Assembly: GCF_008274825.1 (NCBI RefSeq)
Contig: NZ_CP030848.1
Span: 3,781,618-3,845,617 of the forward strand
Direction: 5' to 3'
DNA: 64,000 nt
Source: Sphingobacterium hotanense
GTDB taxonomy: Bacteria > Bacteroidota > Bacteroidia > Sphingobacteriales > Sphingobacteriaceae
Part shown: piece by piece, positions 1-8,268 of the stretch
Position numbering within the stretch: the first letter of the stretch is position 1
Layout of the letters: the number at the start of each line of letters is the position of its first letter
The notes under the pieces: generated by a model
Database searches by the model: none
Told to the model about the DNA's origin: nothing
Seen by the model: the letters and a program-made list of their open reading frames with translations, nothing else
Translations under genes and position numbers: made by a program

Positions 1-1
1 A

Positions 2-289
2 ATTGAGATTGCTAATAATGGTCGCGAAGCTGTGGAGATGGTCAATGACCCTGCAAACCATATTGATATTGTGCTCATGGACATCATGATGCCTGAGATG
101 GATGGCTATGAGGCTATACAGTTAATACGTAAAGAGAAAAAGAATAATAATCTACCGATTATAGCCGTTACAGCGAAGGCAATGAAGGGAGATAGAGAGA
201 AGTCTATCGATTTGGGGGCTAGTGATTACGTAAGCAAACCAATCGATATCGACAAGTTGGTATCATTAATGCAAGTATGGCTAAGTTAG
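2..289 (+). CDS. Response-regulator receiver (REC) domain, C-terminal end of a protein cut by the window edge
   Basis: The reading frame is open from the first bases, so the start lies upstream. The visible 95 residues are the C-terminal two thirds of a receiver domain. They contain the phospho-acceptor Asp in [11 protein letters not shown], the conserved Thr in IAVTAKAM and the Lys in YVSKPID. Receivers at this position are usually the tail of a hybrid histidine kinase, which fits the other hybrid kinase in this cluster, but a stand-alone regulator cannot be excluded. The end overlaps the next gene by 13 bases, indicating translational coupling with cheR. Confidence 0.85.
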   Translation: MEIANNGREAVEMVNDPANHIDIVLMDIMMPEMDGYEAIQLIRKEKKNNNLPIIAVTAKAMKGDREKSIDLGASDYVSKPIDIDKLVSLMQVWLS

Positions 290-1110
290 AGGATTCTTAC
301 GAATTGAGTTTTACAGAAATCGAAGATCTGATTTTTCTATTGAAGAATATTTCCGATTTTGACCTTTCTGGCTATACTCGTTCGTCGTTGAAGCGCAGAA
401 TTCAACGGATTATGGGTTTAGAGCAGATGGACATCGTCGACCTCAAGAACGCCTTGGTCAATGTACCAGGCTTTCAGACATATTTTGTTGAGGAAGTGAC
501 AGTCAACGTGACGGAGATGTTCCGTGATCCGGGTTTTTATAATAAGCTGGTTAACGACATTATCCCCTATTTATCAACCTTTCCAAGAATTAAGATTTGG
601 AGTGCCGGATGTTCTACAGGCGAAGAGGTTTATTCCCTCGCCATCCTGCTAAAAGAACATGGACTTAGCGATCGCTCTTTTATCTATGGAACGGATATCA
701 ACAGTAAGGTATTAGATATTGCGAAAAAAGGAATCTACCCGTTGAAGAAGTTCAAAGAATATACCGAGAATTTCAATGCCTTCGATTCCAAAGAGCATTT
801 TGCGTCCTATTATACCGCACGTTACGATGCGGCTATCATCAATCATGATTTAAGACAGAATATTTTATTTTCTACACATAATTTGGCAACGGATCAAGTT
901 TTTAATGAATTTCATTTGATAACCTGTCGAAATGTATTGATTTATTTTGATTTGAAGCTTCAAGAGCGGGTCATGAATCTGTTCTACGAATCTCTTGCGC
1001 TATTTGGCTTTTTATGCTTGGGTACTAAGGAAACCTTGTTGCGCCATGAGGTCATGAAGAATTTCAAAGTGGTAGACAAGGAATATAATATCTACCAAAA
1101 GATTAAATAA
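277..1110 (+). CDS. cheR: CheR-type protein-glutamate O-methyltransferase
   Basis: This 277-residue cytoplasmic enzyme should transfer methyl groups from S-adenosylmethionine to receptor glutamates. The N-terminal helical CheR domain spans about residues 8-75 and includes the basic stretch [14 protein letters not shown]. The SAM-binding methyltransferase domain follows, with [27 protein letters not shown] and [11 protein letters not shown] all in place. Length is normal for the family. It overlaps the preceding receiver gene by 13 bases, and cheB begins on the base after its stop, so the three are one transcript. No CheA, CheW or chemoreceptor gene is visible. In non-motile Bacteroidota such CheR/CheB pairs next to hybrid kinases probably serve a non-chemotactic signalling role (inference). 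Confidence 0.92.
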   Translation: MAKLEDSYELSFTEIEDLIFLLKNISDFDLSGYTRSSLKRRIQRIMGLEQMDIVDLKNALVNVPGFQTYFVEEVTVNVTEMFRDPGFYNKLVNDIIPYLSTFPRIKIWSAGCSTGEEVYSLAILLKEHGLSDRSFIYGTDINSKVLDIAKKGIYPLKKFKEYTENFNAFDSKEHFASYYTARYDAAIINHDLRQNILFSTHNLATDQVFNEFHLITCRNVLIYFDLKLQERVMNLFYESLALFGFLCLGTKETLLRHEVMKNFKVVDKEYNIYQKIK

Positions 1111-1680
1111 ATGGAAGAATTGGCAAAAAATATCATTGTGGTTGGTGGGTCCGCGGGGGCTTATGAAGTCATCGTGGATATTTTAGATCACCTTCCGGCA
1201 TACTTTTCTGCGGCGATCGTAGTGGTTTTACATCGTAATTCTAAATATGAAACGAAAGTAGAGTCAAGTTTATCGCGACGCCTGAACAGGAAGGTCACTT
1301 CCGTGAAAGACAAGTTGCCCATTCTGGCCGACAACATTTACTTCGCACCTCCGGGTTATCATTTAATGGTAGAGCCAGACCATCGATTTTCGTTAGATAT
1401 TTCGGAACCTGTTCAGTTCTCAAGACCATCTATCGACGTATTCTTTGAGTCTGTCGCTGACGTGTACAAAACAAACACGACGGCATTTTTGTTGTCAGGA
1501 GCAAATACTGACGGAGCGAACGGTTTGAAACGCTTGGCTGAGCTGGGTGCAACCTGTTATGTGCAATCGCCCGAAGAGGCGAAAATCGATACGATGCCGA
1601 AAAGCGGTCAGAAAGTATCAAAAAATGTTACAACACTTACTAATGCTAAAATAATTACCTATTTTAGCCTATTAACATAA
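1111..1680 (+). CDS. cheB: CheB-type methylesterase, catalytic domain only
   Basis: This 189-residue protein consists only of the CheB methylesterase/deamidase domain and lacks the N-terminal receiver of enterobacterial CheB. The catalytic triad is visible: Ser14 in VVGGSAG, His41 in VVLHRN and Asp134 in SGANTDGANG. It would hydrolyse glutamyl methyl esters made by CheR. Its ATG immediately follows the cheR stop codon, so synthesis is coupled. Without its own receiver, control must come from partners, probably the flanking hybrid kinases (inference). Confidence 0.9.
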   Translation: MEELAKNIIVVGGSAGAYEVIVDILDHLPAYFSAAIVVVLHRNSKYETKVESSLSRRLNRKVTSVKDKLPILADNIYFAPPGYHLMVEPDHRFSLDISEPVQFSRPSIDVFFESVADVYKTNTTAFLLSGANTDGANGLKRLAELGATCYVQSPEEAKIDTMPKSGQKVSKNVTTLTNAKIITYFSLLT

Positions 1681-1688
1681 TTGCTAAA

Positions 1689-3296
1689 ATGAAGACTATC
1701 AACATTTTGCTTCTTGATGATAAGGAAGAAAATATCATCAGTTTGAGCGCATTATTGGAAGATGTTGACCATGTTAATCTTATTTCCTCAACAGATCCCA
1801 ATGACGCATTGAAAATCTGTTGGAAAGAGGACATTTCTATTGCTTTAGTTGATGTCCAAATGCCCAAGATCAATGGATTTGAGTTTGTTTCAATTCTTAA
1901 ATCCAATCCAAAGACGAGCCATATTATGGCGATCATGGTTACTGCGATTTCCAAGGAGGATAAGTATTTATTACAAGGGCTTGAAAGTGGCGCTGTCGAT
2001 TACCTCTACAAACCGCTGAACCCCGAAATTACCGTTGCGAAAGTGCGTTCTTTTGTACAGCAGATTTTGGTACAACAAGAGCTGAAAGAGAAGAATCGCG
2101 AATTGGAACTTTCTCGACAGGAGTTATTAAAAACAAAAGAAGAGGCCGTACAGGCCAGAAAATCTAAGGAGATTTTCCTGGCGAACATGAGCCATGAGAT
2201 CCGAACGCCTATCAATGGTATTATGGGGATTATGCATATGTTCAAAAGTTCGGAGCTCACCGCAGAGCAACGCGATTGGTTAAAGCGATTGGATAATGCT
2301 TCGCAATCGCTCCTGCTTATTATCAATGATATCCTCGACCTCTCCAAGATTGATTCGGGAATGTTGAAGATCGAATTCGAAGACTTTAGCTTGCTGAAGA
2401 TGATTGAGGATATCGATCGAATATTTAAGATAAAGGCAACCCATAAGAATCTAAATTTTGAAATTGAAGTTGACGAAGGTGTTCCTCAATATATTCGCTA
2501 CGACTCCCTGCGCTTACAGCAAATTATCAGCAATTTCATTTCGAACAGTTTAAAGTTCACCGAATCGGGTTCTATCATTCTAACGGTGAATTTGTTGGAA
2601 CAGCGTGCTAATAACTTTCTGCTGCGCTTTATTGTCAAGGATACGGGGATCGGTATCAAAGCGGATTCTGTAGAGAAAATCTTTATGGCTTTCGAACAGG
2701 CTGATGATGGTATTACGAAGAAATTCGGTGGTACTGGACTTGGACTTGCGATTGTAAAACGTCTAGCGAAGTTGTTAAATGGTCAGGTGGGTGCAAAGAG
2801 TGAATATGGTAAGGGTTCGGAATTCTATTTTGAAGGCTGGTTTGAGGCATCGGACCATGACGAGCAGAAAAATGAGACGAATGCGCCTTCTTATAATACC
2901 TTTCCGAAGTTTAGCAATATGCGCGTCTTGGTAGCAGAGGATAATGATTTAAACTCCTTTATGCTTGCTCACATGTTGCGCAGCTGGAATTGTGAAGTAG
3001 ATATCGTTCGCAATGGCCGCTTGGCTTTAGAAAACGTAGAAGCAAATCATTATGATTTGATCCTTATGGATACCCATATGCCAATCATGAGCGGCTTCGA
3101 GGCTATTAAAGAGATAAAAAATCATATTATACCGGAAAAACATGGTATTCCTATCATCACGATCTCCGCTTCTGTATTGGAGCATGAGCAGGCTGCAGCC
3201 TTCCAGGCGGGTGCAGACGGTGTGATTGGGAAACCTTTTGACCCGATTGAACTCTATCAAAAGATTGTTTCTGTCACGGCAAAGATTAATTCTTAA
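1689..3296 (+). CDS. Hybrid sensor histidine kinase, REC-HisKA-HATPase-REC
   Basis: This is a 535-residue soluble hybrid kinase. An N-terminal receiver (about 1-125) carries phospho-acceptor Asp55 and Lys108. A coiled linker (about 125-160) leads to the HisKA helix with phospho-His169 in FLANMSHEIRTP. The HATPase domain (about 265-390) has N-box NFISNSLKF, G1 DTGIGI and G2 FGGTGLGLAIV. A second receiver (about 410-530) has LILMDTHMPIMSG and GKPFDP. There is no membrane segment or extracellular sensor, so input probably comes through the N-terminal receiver or from CheR/CheB. It starts 8 bases after cheB, so it is in the same operon. Confidence 0.93.
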   Translation: MKTINILLLDDKEENIISLSALLEDVDHVNLISSTDPNDALKICWKEDISIALVDVQMPKINGFEFVSILKSNPKTSHIMAIMVTAISKEDKYLLQGLESGAVDYLYKPLNPEITVAKVRSFVQQILVQQELKEKNRELELSRQELLKTKEEAVQARKSKEIFLANMSHEIRTPINGIMGIMHMFKSSELTAEQRDWLKRLDNASQSLLLIINDILDLSKIDSGMLKIEFEDFSLLKMIEDIDRIFKIKATHKNLNFEIEVDEGVPQYIRYDSLRLQQIISNFISNSLKFTESGSIILTVNLLEQRANNFLLRFIVKDTGIGIKADSVEKIFMAFEQADDGITKKFGGTGLGLAIVKRLAKLLNGQVGAKSEYGKGSEFYFEGWFEASDHDEQKNETNAPSYNTFPKFSNMRVLVAEDNDLNSFMLAHMLRSWNCEVDIVRNGRLALENVEANHYDLILMDTHMPIMSGFEAIKEIKNHIIPEKHGIPIITISASVLEHEQAAAFQAGADGVIGKPFDPIELYQKIVSVTAKINS

Positions 3297-3378
3297 ATTA
3301 TCTTTCATTTCGTAACGTTACACTCGTTAAAATGAATTATTTATAGTAAATTCGAAATATTAAATTTAATATTTAGTT

Positions 3379-3921
3379 ATGAAAAAATTAATTTTAGCTC
3401 CTGCATTGGCTCTAGCTATTGCGGTTTCTTCTTGCGGAAATAATGCAGAGAAGAAAGAGGAGACTACTTCTACGGAATCCACACCGACTACTGAGGCTCC
3501 TGCTTCAACTACAGAAGAAACAGTACCAGGAATCGAAAATGTAACATCTTCACAAACTTGGACAGTTGAAGGAAATGATCAAATGCAGTTTAACATCAAC
3601 TTAATTCGCGTTAAAGCGGGTGAGCCAGTTGAATTGACGTTGAAAAACGTTGGATCAATGCCTAAAGAGTCTATGGGTCACAACTTTGTAGTTTTGAAAC
3701 CAGGTGTTGATATCCCTACATTCGGTGGCGAAGCTGCAGCTGCTGCTGACAGCGAGTACATCCCTAAATCATCACTTACTTCTATCGTAGCACACACGAA
3801 ATTATTAGGTCCAGGTGAGTCTGATAAAATCACTTTCACATTGGAAAAAGGAGTTTATCCTTACCTATGTAGTTTCCCTGGTCACTTCGGTATCATGCAA
3901 GGAAAAATCGTAGCTGAATAA
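3379..3921 (+). CDS. Azurin-like cupredoxin lipoprotein
   Basis: This 180-residue blue-copper electron carrier is exported as a lipoprotein. The signal peptide ends in a lipobox with Cys19 (AVSSCGN), followed by a Thr/Glu/Ser-rich linker to about residue 50. The cupredoxin domain carries the expected type-1 copper ligands His101 (MGHNFVV), Cys164, His169 and Met173 (YLCSFPGHFGIM). These match azurin rather than plastocyanin. It probably shuttles electrons in the periplasm to a terminal oxidase or peroxidase. It stands alone with its own terminator downstream. An AT-rich leader precedes the ATG, but no perfect TAnnTTTG box was found. Confidence 0.93.
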   Translation: MKKLILAPALALAIAVSSCGNNAEKKEETTSTESTPTTEAPASTTEETVPGIENVTSSQTWTVEGNDQMQFNINLIRVKAGEPVELTLKNVGSMPKESMGHNFVVLKPGVDIPTFGGEAAAAADSEYIPKSSLTSIVAHTKLLGPGESDKITFTLEKGVYPYLCSFPGHFGIMQGKIVAE

Positions 3922-3947
3922 TCTTATTTAGCTCCATTCATAAAATT

Positions 3948-3974
3948 AGCCTCGACTTGTTCGGGGCTTTTTTA
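3948..3974 (+). terminator. Intrinsic terminator after the azurin gene
   Basis: A 7-bp stem AGCCTCG/CGGGGCT (one T-G pair) with a 7-base loop is followed by a T-run. It lies 27 bases after the azurin stop. Confidence 0.85.
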
Positions 3975-3977
3975 TTT

Positions 3978-4055
3978 CTGAAAGTGTCTGTTTTCAAAGT
4001 CCATCAAGAACTTTCATGCCAGTTGGTGTTTCCATGGAAACATGAAAGTTTTGTT
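3978..4055 (+). repeat. Interspersed repeat A, copy 1
   Basis: About 78 bp beginning CTGAAAGTGTCTGTTTTC and ending near ATGAAAGTTTTGTTT. It contains an inverted repeat, AACTTTCAT with ATGAAAGTT, enclosing the palindrome GTTTCCATGGAAAC. Related copies lie at 5673-5724, 8078-8155, 8156-8232 and 54395-54469. All are intergenic and, in the first three locations, directly behind a terminator. Confidence 0.85.
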
Positions 4056-4158
4056 TCTATATCGAAGTATCCTGTATGCCTGTCATTTCAACGTAGTTTA
4101 TGCATACGTTTGCTATAGTAAATATTGATTTACGTTCGTTAGTTCCATAGATAAATAG

Positions 4159-4166
4159 TAAATTTG
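4159..4166 (+). promoter_or_regulatory. -7 box of the first lpd gene
   Basis: TAAATTTG is a perfect match to the Bacteroidota -7 consensus TAnnTTTG. It lies 25 bases before the ATG at 4192. No convincing -33 element is visible. Confidence 0.6.
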
Positions 4167-4191
4167 AGGCCGTTAAACAAATAAAAACTCT

Positions 4192-5598
4192 ATGCAATAC
4201 GACGTAATTGTAATCGGTAGTGGTCCAGGTGGATATGTTGCCGCTATCCGTTGTGCTCAACTTGGTTTGAAAACTGCTGTTATCGAAAAATATAGCACAT
4301 TTGGTGGTACCTGTTTAAATGTAGGTTGTATTCCTTCAAAAGCCTTATTGGACTCTTCGGAGCACTATCATAATGCCGCTCATAATTTTGATCAACATGG
4401 TATCTCTTTGAGCAGCTTAAAAATTGATATGAAGAAAATGATCGCTCGTAAAAACGACGTCATTACTCAAAATACGGCTGGTATTACTTTCTTATTCAAG
4501 AAAAACAAAATCGATAGCTTCGAAGGCGTTGGTTCATTTGTGGATAAGAACACGATTAAAATCACTAAGAACGATGGTTCTACGGAAGAAATCAAAGGTA
4601 AGAACATCATTATTGCTACAGGTTCGAAACCAACAGCATTACCTTTCTTGCCAGTTGACAAGAGTCGTATCATCACTTCAACAGAAGCTTTAAACTTAAC
4701 AGAAGTACCTAAGCACCTGATCGTAATTGGTGGTGGTGTTATCGGTCTAGAGTTAGGTTCCGTATATGCACGTTTGGGAGCTAAGGTTTCCGTTGTGGAA
4801 TACGCGAAGTCAATCATCGCAACTATGGATGGTGGATTAGGTAAAGAATTACAACGTGTCTTGAAGAAAAACTTAGGTATGGAGTTTTTCATGAGCCACA
4901 AAGTTACTGGTGCTGTTGCTAAAGGCAAAAAAGTAACGGTTACTGCAGAGGACTCAAAAGGACAAGAAGTTGTTTTAGAAGGCGATTACTGTATTGTAGC
5001 TGTCGGTAGAACGGCTTACACTGAAGGCTTGGGCTTAGAAAATATCGGTATCAAGACGGAAGAACGCGGAAACAAAATCACAGTTAATGAGCATATGGAA
5101 ACTTCAGTAGAAGGAGTTTATGCAATTGGTGATGTTGTTCGTGGTGCTATGTTAGCTCACAAAGCAGAAGATGAAGGTATCTATGTTGCGGAACGCATTG
5201 TAGGTCAAAAACCTCATATTGATTATAACTTAATTCCTGGTGTAGTTTACACATGGCCAGAAGTTGCATCTGTTGGTCAAACTGAAGAGCAATTGAAAGA
5301 AGCTGGTAAGAAATACAAATCAGGAAGTTTCTCATTCAAAGCATCAGGCCGTGCGAAAGCATCTGGTGACACGGATGGATTTATCAAGGTATTAGCAGAC
5401 GCAGATACTGATGAGATCTTAGGTGTTCACATGATTGGTCCACGTGCCGCAGATATGATCGCTGAAGCTGTGGTAGCAATGGAATACCGCGCATCTGCAG
5501 AAGATATCGGTAGAATCTGCCATGCTCACCCAACATTTACGGAAGCATTAAAAGAAGCTGCATTAGCAGCAACTGCAAATAGAGCGATCCACGCTTAA
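4192..5598 (+). CDS. lpdA: Dihydrolipoyl dehydrogenase (E3), paralogue 1
   Basis: This 468-residue flavoenzyme reoxidises dihydrolipoamide in 2-oxoacid dehydrogenase complexes or the glycine cleavage system, passing electrons to NAD+. FAD binds at GSGPGGY (residues 9-15). The redox disulfide is Cys41/Cys46 in GGTCLNVGCIPSKALL. The NAD-binding glycine motif is IGGGVIGLELG, and the active-site His446-Pro is in HAHPTFTEAL. Length and all catalytic residues are normal. It is monocistronic, with its own -7 box and terminator. No E1 or E2 gene is nearby. A second paralogue begins 1 kb downstream. Confidence 0.96.
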   Translation: MQYDVIVIGSGPGGYVAAIRCAQLGLKTAVIEKYSTFGGTCLNVGCIPSKALLDSSEHYHNAAHNFDQHGISLSSLKIDMKKMIARKNDVITQNTAGITFLFKKNKIDSFEGVGSFVDKNTIKITKNDGSTEEIKGKNIIIATGSKPTALPFLPVDKSRIITSTEALNLTEVPKHLIVIGGGVIGLELGSVYARLGAKVSVVEYAKSIIATMDGGLGKELQRVLKKNLGMEFFMSHKVTGAVAKGKKVTVTAEDSKGQEVVLEGDYCIVAVGRTAYTEGLGLENIGIKTEERGNKITVNEHMETSVEGVYAIGDVVRGAMLAHKAEDEGIYVAERIVGQKPHIDYNLIPGVVYTWPEVASVGQTEEQLKEAGKKYKSGSFSFKASGRAKASGDTDGFIKVLADADTDEILGVHMIGPRAADMIAEAVVAMEYRASAEDIGRICHAHPTFTEALKEAALAATANRAIHA

Positions 5599-5618
5599 GC
5601 AGGAATATAATATTTAGA

Positions 5619-5646
5619 AAAGGCAAGCATCGGCTTGCCTTTTTTT
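5619..5646 (+). terminator. Intrinsic terminator after lpd paralogue 1
   Basis: A perfect stem AGGCAAGC/GCTTGCCT with an ATCG tetraloop is followed by seven T residues. Confidence 0.92.
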
Positions 5647-5672
5647 GTGAGTGCTCTGATTCCAATAAATAT

Positions 5673-5724
5673 TTAGAACTTCCATTTCTATTGGTATCTC
5701 AATGGAGACATGAAAGTTTTGTTT
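5673..5724 (+). repeat. Interspersed repeat A, copy 2 (3' part, diverged)
   Basis: Only the second half of repeat A is recognisable (AGAACTTCCATTTC, TTGGTATCTCAATGG, ACATGAAAGTTTTG). It follows the lpd terminator and runs into the -7 box of the next gene. Confidence 0.65.
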
Positions 5725-5732
5725 TAAATTTG
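5725..5732 (+). promoter_or_regulatory. -7 box abutting the thioesterase start codon
   Basis: TAAATTTG is a perfect -7 match with only four bases (CTCC) between it and the ATG at 5737. Transcription would begin at or next to the start codon, giving a leaderless mRNA. There is no Shine-Dalgarno sequence. Confidence 0.6.
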
Positions 5733-5736
5733 CTCC

Positions 5737-6144
5737 ATGAACTTTTATACTAGAAAATGGGTTAAACCTGAAGACCTAAACCCTAACGGCTCCCTATTCG
5801 GAGGAACTTTGCTTCGTTGGATAGACGAAGAAGCCGTTATCTACGCTATTGTACAGCTGGGCAATCCACATGTGGTGACGAAGTTTATCTCCGAAATCAA
5901 CTTCGTATCCTCCGCAAAACAAGGAGATATCATCGAACTGGGAATCGAAGCAATTAACTTCGGAAATACCTCTCTAACCATGCGTTGCGAGGTCCGAAAT
6001 AAGATCAGTAGAAAGACTATCCTATCGATTGATAAGCTAGTATTCGTAAATTTAGACCCACAGGGGAATCCTGTTCCACATGGTAGAACGGAGATTACCT
6101 ATGCCTACATGGGGGTTGATAGAGACGTGAATCGACGTGATTAA
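5737..6144 (+). CDS. Acyl-CoA thioesterase, hotdog fold
   Basis: This 135-residue cytoplasmic hydrolase should cleave acyl-CoA to free acid and CoA. The hotdog-family signature is clear: NPNGSLFGGTLLRWIDEEA near residues 16-34, where the helix carries the catalytic acid. FISEINFVSSAKQGDIIELG follows on the core strand. It is a single-domain form, about the length of YciA-type enzymes. The -7 box ends four bases before the ATG, implying a leaderless transcript. The 3' end overlaps the convergent DUF3817 gene by four bases (shared TTAA). The acyl chain preference cannot be read from sequence. Confidence 0.9.
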   Translation: MNFYTRKWVKPEDLNPNGSLFGGTLLRWIDEEAVIYAIVQLGNPHVVTKFISEINFVSSAKQGDIIELGIEAINFGNTSLTMRCEVRNKISRKTILSIDKLVFVNLDPQGNPVPHGRTEITYAYMGVDRDVNRRD

Positions 6145-6437
6145 GCTGCCTTTTGCGCTTGAATTTCACGCTTAAGATCTTTCTCTACCCAGAAAGAAAC
6201 AACAGGGATTAAGCTTAAGAAGAAGTATTTTACAACGCGTCCAAACGACCAGTTATAAGTCTGCCAACAAGCTACGAGGAGAACAACAAAAATCACTACT
6301 AAGAATCCGTGAATTGAACCTGCCACTCGTACGGCCTCAGGAATCCCTGCGAAATACTTTAACGGCATGGCAACGAAGAAGAGTAAAATAGTAGAAATTG
6401 CTTCCCAAAGGGCTACTTGTTGAAAAATACGTAACAT
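6141..6437 (-). CDS. DUF3817 family small membrane protein
   Basis: This is a small inner-membrane protein of about 98 residues with three predicted hydrophobic segments. The N-terminal LRIFQQVALWEAIS, the PLKYFAG motif and the central GSIHGFLVVIFVV match DUF3817 (YdzA-like) proteins of unknown function. The ATG at 6437 is preferred over a TTG eight codons upstream because family members start with MLRIF-like sequences. It converges on and overlaps the thioesterase gene by four bases. Confidence 0.82.
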   Translation of the reverse strand: MLRIFQQVALWEAISTILLFFVAMPLKYFAGIPEAVRVAGSIHGFLVVIFVVLLVACWQTYNWSFGRVVKYFFLSLIPVVSFWVEKDLKREIQAQKAA

Positions 6438-6580
6438 ACTGTGAATCTTAATTTGGCGCAAATTAATTGATTTGGCGGAGTTTTCGAAGCGGCTTGTCCT
6501 ATCTTTCTAGTTTATGACACTTCTATGCCTTTTTCCAACCATTTAGGGTAAAGAAATGGAGAGACTAAATAAAAAATATG

Positions 6581-6588
6581 TATTTTTG
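6581..6588 (+). promoter_or_regulatory. -7 box of the second lpd gene
   Basis: TATTTTTG matches TAnnTTTG and lies 39 bases before the ATG at 6628, leaving a normal leader. Confidence 0.55.
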
Positions 6589-6627
6589 GATAATTGTATA
6601 AGCATAACATAACGACACTTAATATTT

Positions 6628-8016
6628 ATGAATTACGACATTATTGTTATTGGTAGTGGACCTGGTGGATATGTAGCTGCCATCAGAGCCTCTCAATTGG
6701 GGTTTAAAACGGCCATTATCGAACGTGAAGCATTAGGAGGAATTTGCCTTAACTGGGGTTGTATTCCTACAAAGGCACTTCTCAAAAGTGCGCAAGTATT
6801 CGAATATTTAAATCATGCAGAAGAATACGGTATCAAAGTAAATGGCGGAGAAGCTGATTTTGGTGCAATCGTTAAAAGAAGTCGTGGCGTCGCAGACGGT
6901 ATGAGCAAAGGTATCCAGTTCTTAATGAAGAAGAACAAAATCGATGTGATTATGGGTACTGCAAAAATTAAAAAAGGTGGTAAAATTGATGTTAAAGCTG
7001 CTGACGGGACAACCAAAGAGTATACAGCAAAACACACCATCTTAGCTACAGGTGCTCGTTCAAGAGAATTACCTAACCTACCTCAAGACGGAACTAAAAT
7101 TATTGGATACCGTCAAGCAATGAATCTTCCTAAGCAACCTAAATCAATCGTAGTTGTTGGTTCTGGTGCTATTGGTGTTGAGTTTGCTTATTTCTATAAT
7201 GCAATCGGAACACAAGTTACTATAGTGGAGTTCATGGATCGTATCGTTCCTGTGGAGGATGAAGAAATCTCAAAACAATTAGAGAAATCTTTGAAAAAAG
7301 CAGGTATCAATATCTTAACTAAATCAGAAGTAACTTCGGTAGATACGAAAGGTGACCTTTCTAAAGTGCATATTAAAACCGCTAAAGGCGAAGAGGTAAT
7401 CGAAGCTGAGGTTGTTTTATCTGCTGTTGGTATTACGCCTAACATCGAAAAATTAGGCCTTGAAGAAGTTGGTGTAAAAACCGATAAAGGTCGTGTTCTA
7501 GTTGATGATTATTATAAGACAAACATTGATGGCGTTTATGCTATTGGTGATATCGTTAAAGGACAAGCTTTAGCACACGTTGCTTCCGCAGAAGGTATTA
7601 CATGTGTTGAGAAGATCAAAGGATTACATGTAGATCCGATTGATTATAACAACATCCCTGGATGTACATACTGTTCGCCAGAAATTGCTTCGGTTGGTTT
7701 CACGGAGAAAGCAGCTAAAGACGCTGGATACGAAGTTAAAGTTGGTAAATTCCCATTCTCTGCATCAGGTAAAGCATCTGCTGCGGGCGCAAAAGATGGA
7801 TTTGTGAAAGTTATCTTCGACGCGAAATATGGTGAGTTCTTAGGAGCACACTTGATCGGTGCGAATGTGACAGAAATGATTGCTGAAGTTGTAGTTGCTC
7901 GTAAATTAGAAACTACAGGACACGAAGTATTAAAAGCTGTCCACCCTCACCCAACAATGAGTGAAGCGATTATGGAAGCGGTAGCTGATGCTTACGGCGA
8001 AGTAATCCACCTATAG
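6628..8016 (+). CDS. lpdA: Dihydrolipoyl dehydrogenase (E3), paralogue 2
   Basis: This 462-residue flavoenzyme has the same architecture as the gene at 4192 but is clearly divergent. It has FAD motif GSGPGGY, redox Cys40/Cys45 in GGICLNWGCIPTKALL, NAD motif VGSGAIGVEFA and His441 in HPHPTMSEAI. All catalytic residues are present, so it should be active. The two paralogues probably serve different complexes (for example pyruvate or 2-oxoglutarate dehydrogenase, branched-chain dehydrogenase, or glycine cleavage). Which is which cannot be decided here because no E1, E2 or gcv genes are adjacent. It is monocistronic with a strong terminator. Confidence 0.96.
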   Translation: MNYDIIVIGSGPGGYVAAIRASQLGFKTAIIEREALGGICLNWGCIPTKALLKSAQVFEYLNHAEEYGIKVNGGEADFGAIVKRSRGVADGMSKGIQFLMKKNKIDVIMGTAKIKKGGKIDVKAADGTTKEYTAKHTILATGARSRELPNLPQDGTKIIGYRQAMNLPKQPKSIVVVGSGAIGVEFAYFYNAIGTQVTIVEFMDRIVPVEDEEISKQLEKSLKKAGINILTKSEVTSVDTKGDLSKVHIKTAKGEEVIEAEVVLSAVGITPNIEKLGLEEVGVKTDKGRVLVDDYYKTNIDGVYAIGDIVKGQALAHVASAEGITCVEKIKGLHVDPIDYNNIPGCTYCSPEIASVGFTEKAAKDAGYEVKVGKFPFSASGKASAAGAKDGFVKVIFDAKYGEFLGAHLIGANVTEMIAEVVVARKLETTGHEVLKAVHPHPTMSEAIMEAVADAYGEVIHL

Positions 8017-8019
8017 TCG

Positions 8020-8077
8020 TTAGACTAATAGATATAAGATTTTAGATATAAGACGCCTATATGGCGTCTTATTTTTT
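8020..8077 (+). terminator. Intrinsic terminator with repeat C leader (copy 1, variant)
   Basis: A 10-bp perfect stem ATAAGACGCC/GGCGTCTTAT (8048-8072, loop TATAT) is followed by a T-run. The preceding TTAGACTAATAGATATAAG and TTTTAGATATAAGAC are repeat C motifs. The same leader-plus-hairpin composite recurs at 27111-27191, 53072-53127 and 56217-56278. Confidence 0.88.
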
Positions 8078-8155
8078 CTGAAAGTGTCTGTTTTCAAAGG
8101 CCATCAAGAACTTTCATCCCTGTTGCTGTTTCAAAGGAAACATGAAAGATTTTTT
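8078..8155 (+). repeat. Interspersed repeat A, copy 3
   Basis: A 78-bp copy that begins directly behind the lpd terminator and is in tandem with copy 4. It shares CTGAAAGTGTCTGTTTTC, CATCAAGAACTTTCATC and GGAAACATGAAAG with copy 1. Confidence 0.85.
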
Positions 8156-8232
8156 CTGAAAGTGTCTGCTTTCAAAGGCCATCAGGAACTTTTATCCCTG
8201 TTTTTGTTTCCATGTAAACATGAAAGATTTTT
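8156..8232 (+). repeat. Interspersed repeat A, copy 4
   Basis: The second unit of a tandem pair with a 78-bp period. It is slightly diverged (ATCAGGAACTTTTATCC, GTTTCCATGTAAACATG). The remaining bases to 8268 show no gene. Confidence 0.85.
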
Positions 8233-8268
8233 ATCCCTAATCTATGGAGAATGTCTTACGATTATAGC

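Noticed and set aside
3312..3321. Palindrome GTAACGTTAC upstream of the azurin gene
   Set aside because: Only 10 bp, no second copy near a related gene, and no link to a known regulator.
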